From: Pseudophaeomoniella oleicola
Lineage: Eukaryota; Ascomycota; Eurotiomycetes; Phaeomoniellales; Phaeomoniellaceae
Reading direction: 5' to 3'
Length of the DNA stretch: 64,000 nt
Assembly: GCA_003868215.1 (NCBI GenBank)
Contig: QWDQ01000010.1
Span: 310,001 to 374,000, forward strand
Part shown: piece after piece, positions 20,396 to 32,657 of the stretch
Numbering within the stretch: the stretch's first letter is position 1
Layout of the letters: the number at the start of each line of letters is the position of its first letter
Made by a program: the position numbers and the translations under genes
Notes under the pieces: generated by a model
Databases searched by the model: none
What the model was told of the DNA's origin: nothing
Seen by the model: only the letters and a program-made list of their open reading frames with translations

Positions 20396-23387
20396 ATGGC
20401 CTCCTTCCTCGAAAATGCGTACAGTTTGGTCCATCAGGACAATTCCGCGGACCAGCCAAGCCAGCAAGATCTCAAGACACAATTGGAAAAGGGGACTGAT
20501 GAATCCAAGGAAGAGACCATGAAGCGGATTCTCATAATCATGCTGAATGGTGATCCGATGCCAAATTTGCTCATGCATATCATTCGATTCGTCATGCCAT
20601 CCAAGAGCAAGTCACTCAAGAAACTGTTGTACTTCTATTATGAGATCTGCCCCAAGCTTGATGCGAATGGAAAATTAAAGCAGGAGATGATTCTGGTTTG
20701 GTCAGTATATCCTTCAGAACAGAGATCATGGCACTGACAGCTTGCAGTAACGGAATCAGGAATGATTTGCAGCATCCGAATGAATACATACGTGGCAATA
20801 CTCTACGTTTCCTCTGCAAGTTACGAGAACCCGAACTCCTAGAACCCTTGATATCATCCGCGCGATCATGCCTCGATCACAGGCATGCTTACGTACGAAA
20901 GAATGCCGTGTGGGCGGTAGCATCTATTTTCCAACACTCCGAAACCCTGGTACCCGATGCTCCAGATCTGATCGAGACATTTCTCGCTTCAGAAAATGAC
21001 TCGACCTGTAAGCGCAATGCGTTTGCGGCTCTTCTGCAGATCAGTCACCAGAAGGCGCTTGAATATTTGAGCAGCGTGTTTGATGGGATACCCAATGCAG
21101 ACGAATTGTTACAACTGGCCGAACTAGAATTTATTCGCAAAGACGCCATTCAAAATGCTGCCAATAAAGCAAGATACCTGAGGCTCATCTTCGATCTCCT
21201 TGAAGCAGGAGCAAGCACAGTCGTGTATGAGGCTGCTACATCGTTGACCGCATTAACGAGCAACCCTGTGGCTGTTAAAGCCGCAGCCTCGAAATTGATT
21301 GAGCTCAGCATCAAAGAAGCGGATAACAATGTTAAACTCATTGTTCTAGACCGCGTTGATCAGCTTCGGAAGAGGAACGAGGGCGTGTTGGATGATCTTA
21401 CCCTTGAGATTCTGCGTGTTCTATCAAGCCCTGATCTCGATGTGCGAAAGAAAGCTTTGGATATTGCACTTGAAATGGTTTCCAGCAAAAATGTGCAAGA
21501 AGTGATCATGCTCCTCAAAAAAGAGTTAGCAAAGACTGTGGACGAACAATACGAGAAGAATGCCGAGTATCGCCAGCTTCTCATACAATCCATTCATCAC
21601 TGTGCGATCAAATTCTCAGAGATTGCTGCCAGTGTCGTTGATGTCCTTATGGACTTTATCGCTGATTTCAACAACACATCTGCTGTTGATGTCATCTCCT
21701 TTGTTAAGGAGGTGAGCGAGAAGTTCCCAAAACTTCGACCGTCCATTGTTGAACGTCTCGTGTCCACCCTTGGAGAAGTACGGGCAGGCAAAGTATATCG
21801 CGGTGTGTTGTGGGCGATTGGGGAATACTCACTCCAAGAACGCGACATCAGAGAAGCATGGAAGAGAATAAGAGCAAGTTTGGGGGAAATACCAATACTA
21901 GCTTCAGAACAACGATTGCTTGACGAGCATGCTGACGAGAACGTCCCTGACTTCAGCAAGGAGCAGGTCAATGGTCATGCTAAATCAGCTCCTACAGGAT
22001 CACGGAAGATCCTTCCAGATGGCACATATGCTACCGAAAGTGCGCTAACCAGCTCAGCTGCCGCCAAGCTCGAAGCCGTCAAGGCTGCCTCCAAACCACC
22101 TTTGAGGCAGTTGATCCTGGATGGAGATTACTACCTTGCAACTGTCCTCTCTTCTACTCTCACCAAGCTTGTAATGCGCCATTCAGAGATCTCCGAGGAC
22201 GAGGCTCGAACAAATGCTCTCCGTGCTGAAGCTATGCTCATCATGATTTCCATAGTTCGAGTTGGGCAGTCACAATTTGTCAAGGCACCTATCGACGAGG
22301 ATTCAGTAGATCGCATCATGACCTGCGTTCGATCTTTGGCGGAATTTGCGCAGCACAAAGAGCTTGAGACGACATTCCTCGAAGATACCCGCAAAGCTTT
22401 CCGCGCAATGGTCCAGGCCGAAGAGAAGAAGCGTGAGGCCAAGGAGGCCTCAGAAAAGGCCAAAACCGCCGTACAGGTCGATGACGTCTTCTCGATCCGT
22501 CAGCTGGCGAAGAAATCGGCTGCAGACTCCACGGCCGAGGAGATCGAACTTGACCTGGAGAAGGCTACCGGAGGAGACACTGCTTACGAAGACCTCTCTT
22601 CGAAATTGAGCCGCGTCGTACAGCTCACGGGATTCTCAGATCCAGTGTATGCCGAAGCATATGTCCAAGTCCACCAATTCGATATCATCCTCGATGTCTT
22701 ACTGGTCAATCAGACGAGAGAGACTCTGCAGAACCTCTCCGTAGAATTTGCAACCCTAGGTGACCTTAAGGTTGTCGAACGTCCTACCACCCAGAATCTT
22801 GGACCCCTTGACTTCCTCAATGTCAAGGCTACGATCAAAGTATCATCTACCGACACCGGCGTCATTTTTGGTAATGTTGTCTACGATGGTCCGAGCAGCA
22901 CAGAAAGCCATGTAGTCATACTGAATGATGTCCACGCCGACATTATGGATTACATTCAGCCTGCCACGTGTACGGAGACGCAATTCCGAACCATGTGGAC
23001 CGAGTTTGAATGGGAGAACAAAGTCAACATCAACAGCAAGGGCGGTGAGGGCAAAACACTCCAGTCATTCCTTGAACAATTAATGAAGAGTACGAACATG
23101 AGCTGTTTGACGCCCGAGGCAAGCTTGAAGGGAGATTGCGGATTTTTGAGCGCCAACTTATATGCTCGCAGTGTATTCGGTAAGTCTCTATTGCATCCCC
23201 GGACTGTCCAGTAATGGGAAACCACGCTAACGCATTTTCTTTAGGCGAGGATGCTTTAGCCAACGTCAGTATCGAACAAGAAGGACCCTTTGGGCCCATC
23301 ACCGGTTTTGTTCGTATAAGGAGTCGTTCACAGGGTCTTGCATTGAGTCTCGGATCTCTGAAGGGATTAAAAGCCGGAACGAATTAA
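20396..23387 (+). CDS. SEC26: Coatomer subunit beta (beta-COP)
   Basis: Beta-COP is part of the COPI coat that returns vesicles from Golgi to ER. Three exons (20396-20700, 20748-23179, 23245-23387; introns 47 and 65 bp) encode 959 residues, the usual size. The N-terminal two-thirds is an adaptin-like helical solenoid, with NEYIRGNTLRFLCKLREPEL and HAYVRKNAVWAVASIF easy to recognise. A charged linker (about 690-740) leads to the C-terminal coatomer beta appendage (FDIILDVLLVNQT..., LGPLDFLNVKATIKVSSTD). The first splice restores QEMILVCNGIRNDLQHP. The last exon gives GEDALANVSIEQEGPFGPIT and the C-terminus SLKGLKAGTN. The start MASFLENAYSLVHQDN matches fungal orthologues. Confidence 0.96.
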
Positions 23388-24047
23388 AATGGTCCTCTAG
23401 GAATTGTGCTGCTTAGATGAGACGGACAGATTCAGCAGACACTACTTTTCTCCCCCTACAAGCAAATCGGAGATGAAGAAAAAAGGGGGTTTGACAGGCT
23501 GTAAAACCACGACCAAATAGGAACCCAAAAAAGCCGGACCGGAAAATCTCATCCAATCAATCCCATATCTAATTCGAGGAGTCGATAGACGTGAACAATG
23601 AAAACAATGATTCCTGGTTCGTTCCCAGCGGGGAGGGGTTCTTTGTTTACTGTTTGCTGGTACTTAGGTAGTTCTACAGTGATTATGAACATAGCCCTAC
23701 ATACCTCCCTAAGTACTAATCTACACATTCTTCTCCTCCCTTGCAATCAATCACACTGATAGATTTCTCTAAATGTCATTGATCTATTAGATGATTTGTC
23801 TTTTGTCTTTGTCTGTCTATATATTGAATCTCTTTTAAGAGGTCTGTCTAGCTGGCTGGCTGGCTGTCCTGTTTTACCCTCGCAAAAGCAATGATATTGA
23901 TGATGATGATGATGTGGTAAAGAAAGGGAAAAGGAAAGAGGGCCAAAAAAAACCCCCAAAAAAAAGGAGAGATATACATAAACAACATAGTTTGGGATGT
24001 CTTTAGGAAAAGAGAGGGTTGGGTTAAGAGTGACATGATGCTTAAGG

Positions 24048-24071
24048 TATATATATATATATATATATATT
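24048..24071. repeat. (TA)12 microsatellite
   Basis: Uninterrupted TA dinucleotides in the spacer between two convergent genes. Confidence 0.95.
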
Positions 24072-24349
24072 CATCTGTTCTGGTGCCAGTATGTACAGGA
24101 TAGATAAAGGGGAAAACAAAAACGATGAAGAAAGAAACAATAAATACAATAACAGTAACAGTACAATGTAGGAAGGGCGGTGTAGAAGGGAAAGTTGTAG
24201 CTGAGCAGAGCAGAGCACGGATTTAAAAGGAGAATGGTATGGTGTTCGGCACCCAAGATCGTTTCTGTAGGAAACGAAAAGAGAGAGAAAAAGAGAGAGG
24301 GCTATGCATGTAAGACAGGGGAAGAGAATGGATGGGTGATTACGACGAC

Positions 24350-24385
<36 letters not shown>
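24350..24385. repeat. (GAT)12 microsatellite
   Basis: About twelve GAT (or ATC on the other strand) triplets, preceded by GAC triplets. It lies 200 bp beyond the kinase stop codon and is therefore probably 3' UTR. Confidence 0.95.
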
Positions 24386-24584
24386 ACAAAGCTCTTTTTC
24401 TTTGTGACGAGTGTGCCGTTCTGGCGGGTATATATATCTAAGATCGCGGTTTGAAAAGTTGGGGGAATACCAAAAAGATGGGGGTTTGGTGTAAAACAGT
24501 AGTTGCGTCCCCGGATGGAGGGGAGCTCTAGGTCTTGAAAAGGTTGGCGTTTTCCAGCTGGGGACACTGAGACCTCATTCTCGT

Positions 24585-26310
24585 TCACTTTTTCTTGCCG
24601 ATCTCTTTTGGTCCCTCGCTTTCATAGAGCCGGCCGTTTTTTGACAATACCGTGCCCAGACCTTTATGCACCTCGCCCTGAAACGGTTCAAAAGGAATCT
24701 TTTCGCCGTCAACGCTGATGAAGCCGTGCTCGAATTTAGGTACCACCCGGTAAGCACTGACTTTCCGGTAACGGACGTATTCCTGGTCCATAAGCGTGCC
24801 TTGATCGACGGCCAAGATACTTTGGACAGCTGTAGAGCGAGGGATTGTGCCATCAATGGTGACCAGGTCGAGAAGGCCGTCGCTAGGTAGAGAGCAGGGG
24901 AAGAACGGAGCGGCAGGAGCCATGAAGCACATGTTGCCGGCGTAGAAATTTCCAAGGTTTGGCATAGAGATTAGAGGTGTCCAACCGCCCGTTGAAGGGA
25001 GGGGATCGGTCGTGGTGCCATACTGAAGTGAAGGCAAGCCAGGTTGTGTAGAGATTGTTGATGAGGTAGGAGTAGTTGAAGCTGGTGTTGAAGGAGAATT
25101 GACCACGGTATCGTAGTGGGATTTTATGCTCGGTTTATCGTCAATTTCGACCTTAACCGCCACATCACAAGGATAGGTAGTCTTGCCGATGAGACGCACA
25201 AGGAATCTATGAGCCTCATGATTAGCTAGACATTTTTGAGGTCGGGGGCCAAGAGATGAGAGCAGAAGACATACCCATATGTGAAGCGAGCCGCGCCCAT
25301 CCACCGAATGTTGTCCGTTCCCAGATCTGATTCCGCAACAATGCCAATTGCCTGTGACAAAAATGAGAGATACCGATGTTCTCCTTGGGAGACAGAGACG
25401 AGATCCATAGGCATTCTGTGTCCCTTGACCACACACAAAGCAGCCAAACTAGGGGAACCCGTTCCATTGAGATTCCACGACATCGCATTCCCGGATCCGC
25501 CAGGAAGATTACAGACTGCGATCTTTGCTAGTGCTTCGCTCGCGTTCTCTCTTTTCCCAAGACCATTGAACACCTCGTAGGGAAGCCCATCTCCCGAGCA
25601 GCACGCTATCGCATCGTAGGCATCTATGTCAATCTCTTTCGCGATATCCGTACCATGGCCCGAGTATTTCGTCTTCTCAACATCCAACTCACATCTTGCT
25701 GCGGCAAAGATAGGTTCCATATCTTTTGTAAATAGTTTTTCCGCTTTGCCTTGCCCGCCTGCCGGATTTATCAATACTTTGAGGCGTTTCCTGTGCTGTG
25801 ACTTTCCGTATGCTCGATCAAGTAATTTCTCAACCCATTTCTTTGCTTGTTCTGTAAACTCCAACGCCGACTGATCCAGTGAATAGTTGACGAATGCCAC
25901 GCGGACATGCTCCTTGCCGGTTCGTTTCGCATAATGTATCGTGATCTCGATCTTCGTAACTTCCGCCCACAGCACGTTGAAATACGGGATGGCTCGTGTC
26001 TTTGTAGATTCTAACAGACATGTGAGCTTTTTCCATGCGACGGAAGATGTGTCTTACTTGTCGGGATTAGGCCAAAGCAATTGAACCTCGGCTGCTCTAT
26101 GAAACCCTCATCTTGCTGGAATTAGCATACTTGATGGAGTGTACAAGATGCATCAGTCGTACCGAGCACTATGAGAGACTCCGCACCAAGAGTCAAAGAG
26201 GCATTCCTACCCACGTTCAATGTCGACTCGTCCACTAAATTGCGCTGTTCGGCCCTATACTTGGGATCCGCAAAAGGATTGCTTGGAGAGTCGTGCTCGG
26301 AAGAAGTCAT
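24585..26310 (-). CDS. LCB4: Sphingoid long-chain base kinase (Lcb4-type)
   Basis: Phosphorylates sphingosine-type long-chain bases, a branch point between signalling and breakdown of sphingolipids. Four exons (26310-26163, 26111-26058, 26010-25275, 25206-24585) give 519 residues. The diacylglycerol-kinase catalytic fold is clear: NPAGGQGKA (about 149), CCSGDGLPYEVFNGL (about 205-218), NLPGGSGNAMSWNL (about 235) and MPMDLVSVSQGEHRYLSF. Exon joins were set by frame and homology: exon 1 to 2 uses the acceptor CAAG at 26112, giving SLIVLDEGFIEQPRFNCFG, and exon 2 to 3 gives LIPTKSTKTRAIPYFNVLW. The Ser/Thr/Pro-rich insert at about 345-390 interrupts the C-terminal domain and is probably a disordered loop. 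Filamentous fungi usually have one such gene, so LCB4 against LCB5 cannot be separated. Confidence 0.9.
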
Positions 26311-26889
26311 GATGGCTGCTCGTACTGTTGTTGAAGATCTGTTTCTGCAGACCAAAGAAAGTGGATGATACAAGGCGCATCAGAAATAAGCGACAAGAGC
26401 TTTGGGGAGGTGATATCAACGCTCCATATTGTGTAGGAGTTGGTTTCAGTTGTCCATTGATTCCGGATGAAATCACGGACTTCTGCAAGGCGACTTTAAG
26501 CCTCGGATATACCGGAGGGTGGGTGCCAAATCTGGGTAAATGAATTGCCTAAGTTACTGTATCGATAAAGAGAACGAATAATGATCAATAAAAGAAGAAT
26601 CCCCTGGACCACTCTCGGCTCTTTCTCCCGAAGCATTGGAAACGTACGATACCAACAGAAGCGCAGCAATAATGAACAGGCTAGGTGTGAAGTGGCTTTG
26701 CTAATGGCTATAGGCGTGTCCTATGCAGTCGAACAGCAACAAAAAAAGATTCCAACATTCCTTCTGGGGTCTTCGCTTCCAGAGTTGGACGCCTTCTATG
26801 TACAGGGTAGAATATCTACGGTCAAAAAGCAGCGCTGATCGTCTCTACGTCAACAAACAAACGTTACTGATATATCAGTGCTTCGAGAT
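26311..26889. other. Intergenic: kinase promoter and VARP/Vrl1-like 3' flank
   Basis: About 580 bp between two minus-strand genes. Short frames only. Nothing else is recognised. Confidence 0.6.
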
Positions 26890-29800
26890 TTATTTGCCCT
26901 CCCTCAACGCTCTCAAGCACCTCTCCAGACCCTTTCCTCTTTCTCTTTCTCTAATGACCATTGCTCTTGCAAAACGTCTGATGGCGTCCTTGGCCATTGT
27001 CTCCCTCCACTCTTGGAATCCAGCCAATTCACTAACTACTACCTCCCTTGTCCATGCCAACTCTTTCCCCAGTCTGTCTATTTCTCGCTCTCCGTTGTCT
27101 ATCTTCTTCTCAAGATCTTTGATTTTTCTTTCCTTGTTTCCCTCTGATCCAGGAAAATTGTCGAAGAATTTCGAGGCGCCTCGCGGAGAAGCTATGGACG
27201 CAAGATTGGAGCTGGCGCGCGAGACCGACCGAGATGCGTTGGTAAGATCCGTGATCAGGAGCGATGGACGTGAAAGGGAAGAAAGCACTGCGAGGATGGT
27301 GCTATGGAAGGAAGATATTGTCAATGTGAAAGCGTGAATCGGCGAGGAATCGCGAGGGGAAGCGAGGAGGGAGTTGTAGCGGTCCAAGGCATCAACATAA
27401 CGTTGTGGGAGAACCTTGGTAATTGGTGGTCCCAGAGTGGAGGCTGCCGCCACAAACATGGCCGTTGCGTCGGCGAAATCCTCGATTGCTTGTTGAAGAG
27501 CATGGCCTCTCCGAAGCACTGAGCGTGTGGAGATGTGAACCGAACGGACCATCTCGCGAGAATGATTGATGACATTTTCTACATCTCTTACTTGAGATGC
27601 CGGCACGGCATCGTATTCATCATTGATTCGCTCGATTAGTATCTGAGACTTTAGTTGTGCCCGCTGGGAGATCGACTCTGATTGCATGTCCGGGACAAGG
27701 AAAAATTCCCACAGGGTCTCATGCGTCGAGAAGGTGGGATGACTCAGAAGAACCTTGAGAAAACGATCCAACTGAACCTGGGTATCATGAAGAACAGCTC
27801 GGCTAGGTTTCGAATGTATCTGAAAAGGCGACCTGAAATGGAAGACGTTTGGCAAATAGGAAGCTGGATGCTCCATACCGAGCCACTTCGCAAGGTTTTC
27901 AAAATCAGCCATCGTGCGACGACATGTGGTGATTGTATAAGTTGTTGAATTGGCATTAGCAGCAGTGCTGGGAGCGCCTGATTTCAAGATGAAGCGGACG
28001 GTGGCGTCTTCGACGAAGAACGATCGTACAACAGAGGTGATACGTCCCGTGTTATCTGGTGATGGTGCTGTTGGCGAGTTGCAAAACAGACTCAGATCAT
28101 CTATTCTGTTTCTCACCTCATCATCCTTGGCCAATTCGACTGCTGTCAAGCCTCGGAATTCCTTGAGACTGAGATCTACTCGGGGGTCGGTGAAGAAGAC
28201 TCGTACCATATCCACCCGGCCATATTTACTAGCAAGCATAAGGGGAGTAAATCTTTTGTCATTCGTAGCGTTCGGGTCCACGTCGCACTGCTGAAGAATG
28301 CGACTAATGATCTGAGGGTCATTGATGATGTGAAGCAGCGTGTTCCCTTTGCTGTCGACATGTTCGTCGAGTCGAAGTTGCTCTCCATCACCCTGTGCGC
28401 GAGTGGCAGCGGCGAGCGCTTCAGTGACCATTTCGGAGTACCCCGGATGATCATATGAGCGGCAGAGAGCAAACAGAGGGGTCTGACCGATCCTGTCCTT
28501 TTTCCTCCACGGAAGTTTCTTGTCGAGACGTCTTATCAGTTGTGGCGCACTGAAAAGATAGTGAGCCATTGTTCGACCACGAGTGTCAGATCGAGCCAAA
28601 TATTTAAGAAGTTCTTCCCCGTCCACACGCGCGTGAACGTACTCAAGAATAATATCAACGATTTCCGAATTGCCGAGCTGGACTGCAGCACTCAAAAGCG
28701 TTGAACCTTCGCTTGTGGCGTCCTCGAGGATGAAACTAGGTGTGAAGTACTCATCCAAGGATAGCAGATACCGCAGACATTCGGGTTGCTGACCTTCCAC
28801 AGCCATCATAGGGACAGAGTTACCCAAAGGATCTTGCGTCCTGACAAGGCTTTCAACAGATGTATCACCCTCTACGGCACTAGTCGTCGAGCCGACGGTA
28901 TTTGTCCTAGAGCGGAAAGAAATTGCCGATGAGCTCGAAAGGCTGCGCAGATCCATAGAGACATGTTTTCCACGTCGTAGTAGGCTGTGAGACGAGGACG
29001 ACATTGACTGAGCTTGAAACGGAAACACATGCGACAATCCTGATGACTGAGTATCGGCTCTGTCAAAGAGCTCTAGACTCGCAGATCCGTTCATAGAGCC
29101 ATTCGATTCCCTATCAGTCACCAAACCAGAAAATCGCTCATCTTCATTGGGTTCCTCCGTCAACACTTCATCCGTAACACTGATCCTATCAGGTTCCAGT
29201 ATGGCTTTCATCTCGGCAAGATCGCCTAATTTTGTTGCCGTCCAGAGACGCTTATTCCGTTGACTCGCTGTCCTGAGCCCGCCAGAATCACGCATGAGGT
29301 ATGCTATCACGGCCTCAAAGGTGCTTAGCGAATATCCGATCTCTCCGCTCTCCACATCATCAATGAAGATGAATTTTTGCATGTAAGAAAGTCTTGCTTG
29401 CAGGTGGCGCACTTGAGACCGAATTACAACAATTAGCAACAACGACACAAGAATGTCGGCATTGATTGTCATGACGCTTTGCCCCTTTTCGTCACCTGAG
29501 ACATCATTTTCCCGAGCCGCAGGGTTCTCGGTAAGTGCCTTCTGGGTAGCCAACAAGGCGTCAAGCATTTCTTGCGGACTGTTGGCGACACCCATATTGC
29601 GGAAAACCTCAACGCCTTTTGCGAGACGCTGTATCATTTCTTCCCTACCTTGGCGGCCATCCTCGATCGAAATTCCGACCTGGGACACATCGATGTTCTC
29701 CAAATGTCGTATCCTGTAATCGAGTTCCTGGTCTTCGAGCTTTCTGTAGGCACATATCCGAGGCCACAATAACGTATCATGCACTTGTTCCACGACGTAT

Positions 29801-30822
29801 CTCTCAATAAGACGCTCGACAACGGGGCCGGTCAGGTCAGTAGTGGCTCCCAAGAAAGAGAGTTGTTGTTTGTCGACAAGCTGAAACAGATCAATGGCTG
29901 CCGTCACCGCAGTCTCGAGGGCACGTCGCATGAGATCTTCTTCGTCCTCGAAATACTCCGCAGAGTTGAACGGGAGCCTCATCTGCCCGTTTGAATCAAC
30001 CTGCTGAATGGTATCATCCGGAATACCGTTTGCGTCAATCTGTCCTCCCTCAGCGGAGGCATCATGGGATGGAGGTGGTGGAAGCGGCTTTCCCAGCTCC
30101 TTCCCGAATTCTCTAAAGAGTCGCTCAAGGCCAGGTTGCATTTGTCGTGCGATCATAGGAAAGCCATCGAGTAGATCATTGAATGTCTTGACATCCCGCT
30201 TTCTGGGCATACCAATGCCTTGAGGCGCCGGGACAGTCTTGTTTGCAGGGACAATAGATGCTGGTATTATCGGCAACGCCTCGTGTATCCCTAGTAGTGG
30301 TCTGGAGATGTAGTATACTAGCCATTGCTGAGAATCGCTACCGGATGAATAGTAGAAGGTGTCTGCCAGAAGCTGCGCCTGGGTGAGATTCTTGAAACCT
30401 GTCATCTAGTTTGAGACTCTAGCCAATCCATTACAGTGAATCGCAGCGCACCTTTGTTGCTGAACACCATGTTCTCTTTGATGATCACCGTACGCCCGTT
30501 GGCTGTTGCAAACTGCCTTGCTTTCCCCTTGTTCTCTCGAACATTGTTACTATCCTTCCCGCCAACAGTGGTTGCAGTGTTGATGCGAAGCACATGGCTG
30601 CCTAGGAAATCTTCGTCGCGAACAAGTTCGGAATACGGCCTACCGGTTTCGCGGTCTTTTGAATTTATGAGAACATCAGTCGACGGGACGAGGAGTATCT
30701 GGTGATATTAGCATGTGAGCTTCTGGGGTTTGAGCTGAAAGACTTGCATGATTTTGAACAGGAACAGCCTGCCCAGGGACCGTGCTTCTGAAGAAAGCTC
30801 GAAGAAAAGGATTCAGAGGCAT
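26890..30822 (-). CDS. VRL1: VARP/Vrl1-like endosomal protein: VPS9, ankyrin, PX and BAR-like regions
   Basis: VPS9 domains activate Rab5-type GTPases. In yeast Vrl1 the domain is joined to ankyrin repeats and a sorting-nexin PX-BAR unit and acts at endosomes. Three exons (30822-30748, 30698-30452, 30398-26890) give 1276 residues. The start MPLNPFLRAFFRS matches the short N-terminal motif of this family. The VPS9 core lies at about 380-475 (INADILVSLLLIVVIRSQVR, then GEIGYSLSTFEAVIAYL), with the catalytic-type Asp and Tyr kept. Ankyrin repeats run at about 635-865 (EGSTLLSAAVQLGNSEIVDI, KRFTPLMLASKYGRVDMVRV). A PX-like region follows at about 875-1000, then a long helical, coiled-coil, BAR-like C-terminus. 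The first intron needs a GC donor. Domain ends are estimates. The gene is intact here. Confidence 0.85.
30699..30747 (-). other. GC-AG intron (49 bp) in the VARP/Vrl1-like gene
   Basis: The donor reads GCAAGT, the usual consensus of GC-type introns. A GCTAAT branch site lies close to the CACCAG acceptor. Splicing here joins PVQNH to ILLVPSTDVLINSKD in frame. The only nearby GT donor shifts into an early stop. Confidence 0.75.
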
Positions 30823-31609
30823 CCAAGCGATCGTCTGAGAGTAGAGGCGTGTTTCTTCTTGACCCCCGAGTTTGCCAGCAGTGATTCGGATAGATCGGCG
30901 ACCACGACCTTGCTCAAGGTCTTCAGCGGGATTTCCGGCGCATGTGATGGTCAAACATTGGTAAACATTGGTGAGGACGGTTTGGGACAGACGAATAGAC
31001 GATCACCACCTCGGTGGGATTTCGACATGCGAGTATCGATAAAGACGATAGCTGAACCTCTGAAAAGGTGATCTTTAACGTCGTAAGCCTGTGTGAGGGT
31101 GCGACATGCTCTCGGGAATGCTATTTCACATAATCCGGGGTCAGCCTTGGAACGTCTTGGGCCAGAATAGCGTAAATGCGCAGATCTCCCGCTAATTCAT
31201 AAGAAGGAGAGGGTATGCGGATCAATCATATTATTAATAGCACATGAGAGAAAACCAACTCTGGACTTTGCAGATAGACAAGATTAATATACATTCGACG
31301 AACACTACAATTACACCAGCGTGCTAATGTCCATGCTGACAATACATAGCATCTGTCGCCGAGGTGTTCGTACCCTTTCACCTTACAGCGTTGACAACCG
31401 TCCAGACCTCCTCGAGACGCTGTACCGCTACTTCTGCTCACATTCGTCTCTGCAGAGGAAGCGTCACGCTGAATTTCTGGAGAGGTGCAGACTGTCGATG
31501 AGCTTAGCATAGCTGCCCTATCCTCAATTATAGTGCACCATATGGTCTGGCGCAGGAAGACCGAAAATGCTGCAAACCCCATAGCAGCTTGCAGCAAGAA
31601 GCAAATAGC
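30823..31609. other. Intergenic: VARP/Vrl1-like promoter and uS11m 3' flank
   Basis: About 790 bp between two minus-strand genes. The frame upstream of the chosen start is open for about 70 codons but has no ATG, so it is treated as leader. No other gene is supported. Confidence 0.6.
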
Positions 31610-32290
31610 TCACAACCTTCTTACGTTCCTGCTCCTAGTACCACCAAACTTCAATCTTGTTGCATCCGTCACGCGCACTACCATGCCCTTCACTAGCCTT
31701 CCTTCTTGGCTTAGCAATGCCTTCTGGAACGCTTCTCTTCCAGCACCATACCCCCTAAACACCACTTCAATTGTCTTCACTCCTTGTAACAAGCCTCTCT
31801 CCAGCATCTTACTCATAGAGTAAGTTGAGAGTTGATAGGCGGCATCGAAGGACCCCCGTTGAGTATGCCTGAAGCCTATGTTGCCTGCCGATATTGACAG
31901 TAAGGGTGATCGGTTTGGCTGCGTGAACGTAACGTGTGTGTTGTGTCTATGCGAAAAGACATGAATGTGATGCGGCTCGCCGCTTATGTCCAAATCCGCT
32001 CGGCTCCTGGAGCCCGCTACAGCTTGACCGCTAAGTCTCTGTAATGTGAAGCTTGGTTGGCGAGAGCGCTGCGGGGGCGTCGCCTGTTGTCTGCTGGTGG
32101 ATTGATTTGATTCCGAGCTCCCGGCATCTACTTGAAGTGATTGCACAAGTCTCTCTGACCTGGCCTTCCGATTGGCTGGTAGCACAGCTTGCTGAGCTGT
32201 GTTGCTAGAAAACAGTCGATGCGGACGTCGGGGAATGGTCAGCGATTGACGAGACAGTATTGAAGGGAAATTGAGAGTTTTCGAGGCCAT
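31610..32290 (-). CDS. MRPS18: Mitochondrial small-subunit ribosomal protein uS11m (yeast Mrps18)
   Basis: Single exon of 226 residues. The first 40 residues are rich in Ser, Arg and hydrophobic residues with few acids, as expected of a mitochondrial targeting sequence (SILSRQSLTIPRRPHRLFSS). The C-terminal 120 residues are the uS11 fold: NTHVTFTQPNRSPLLSISAG, GFRHTQRGSFDAAYQLS, KTIEVVFRGYGAGREAFQKA and VRVTDATRLKFGGTRSRNVRRL. The middle (about 40-90) is a variable, poorly conserved linker. The gene is divergent from TIM44, with about 370 bp between start codons. Confidence 0.92.
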   Translation of the reverse strand: MASKTLNFPSILSRQSLTIPRRPHRLFSSNTAQQAVLPANRKARSERLVQSLQVDAGSSESNQSTSRQQATPPQRSRQPSFTLQRLSGQAVAGSRSRADLDISGEPHHIHVFSHRHNTHVTFTQPNRSPLLSISAGNIGFRHTQRGSFDAAYQLSTYSMSKMLERGLLQGVKTIEVVFRGYGAGREAFQKALLSQEGRLVKGMVVRVTDATRLKFGGTRSRNVRRL

Positions 32291-32657
32291 ACTGGCGACG
32301 GAGAAGCGCCTTCAGCGCAACAACCCGGAGAAGCTGGTTTCAAACAACTTGAGAGAATTGCAATAATGCACACTGTCAAAAGATCTAGGACTCCTCGAGG
32401 ACTTGGAATTCCGATAGGCCAGCGAGATTTTGAGAACGTTGATGTACGGAAAGATTTGGAGAAGCATAGGCGGCGACGATCAACGCTAAAGTTTTTGGCC
32501 GCAGGTGATCACTTTGATCTCTGCCTCAAGTCTCAACTTTTTTTGACCACGAATAACGAGTATCCCCATTATTTCTTTCCTTGCTTTTTTGCGCGAGACA
32601 AGCTGTTCCTTCCTACCCACTCCTGGTTCTGGTAGTGTGTTCAAGCGGTGCAATAGC
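32291..32657. promoter_or_regulatory. Divergent promoter of uS11m and TIM44
   Basis: A 367-bp gap between two start codons pointing apart. Both products work in mitochondrial biogenesis, so a shared bidirectional promoter is likely. I recognised no specific operator. Confidence 0.6.

Larger units (their letters stand above)
23388..24584. other. Intergenic between convergent genes, repeat-rich 3' sequence
   Basis: About 1.2 kb of 3' UTR and spacer between SEC26 and the sphingoid-base kinase. It is purine-rich on the plus strand and holds a TA repeat and a GAT repeat. No gene is supported. Confidence 0.65.

Noticed and set aside
26112-26126. A 15-bp intron in the sphingoid-base kinase (GTATGCTAATTCCAG)
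   Set aside because: Too short to splice. A 51-bp intron from 26112 to 26162 restores the family sequence SLIVLDEGF and is the better model.
26311-26889. Possible small gene upstream of the sphingoid-base kinase
   Set aside because: Only short frames with biased composition and no conserved block; more likely promoter and 3' UTR.
30748-30750. GT donor (CAAGTCTTTC) instead of GC for the first intron of the VARP/Vrl1-like gene
   Set aside because: It shifts the frame into a stop after eight codons.
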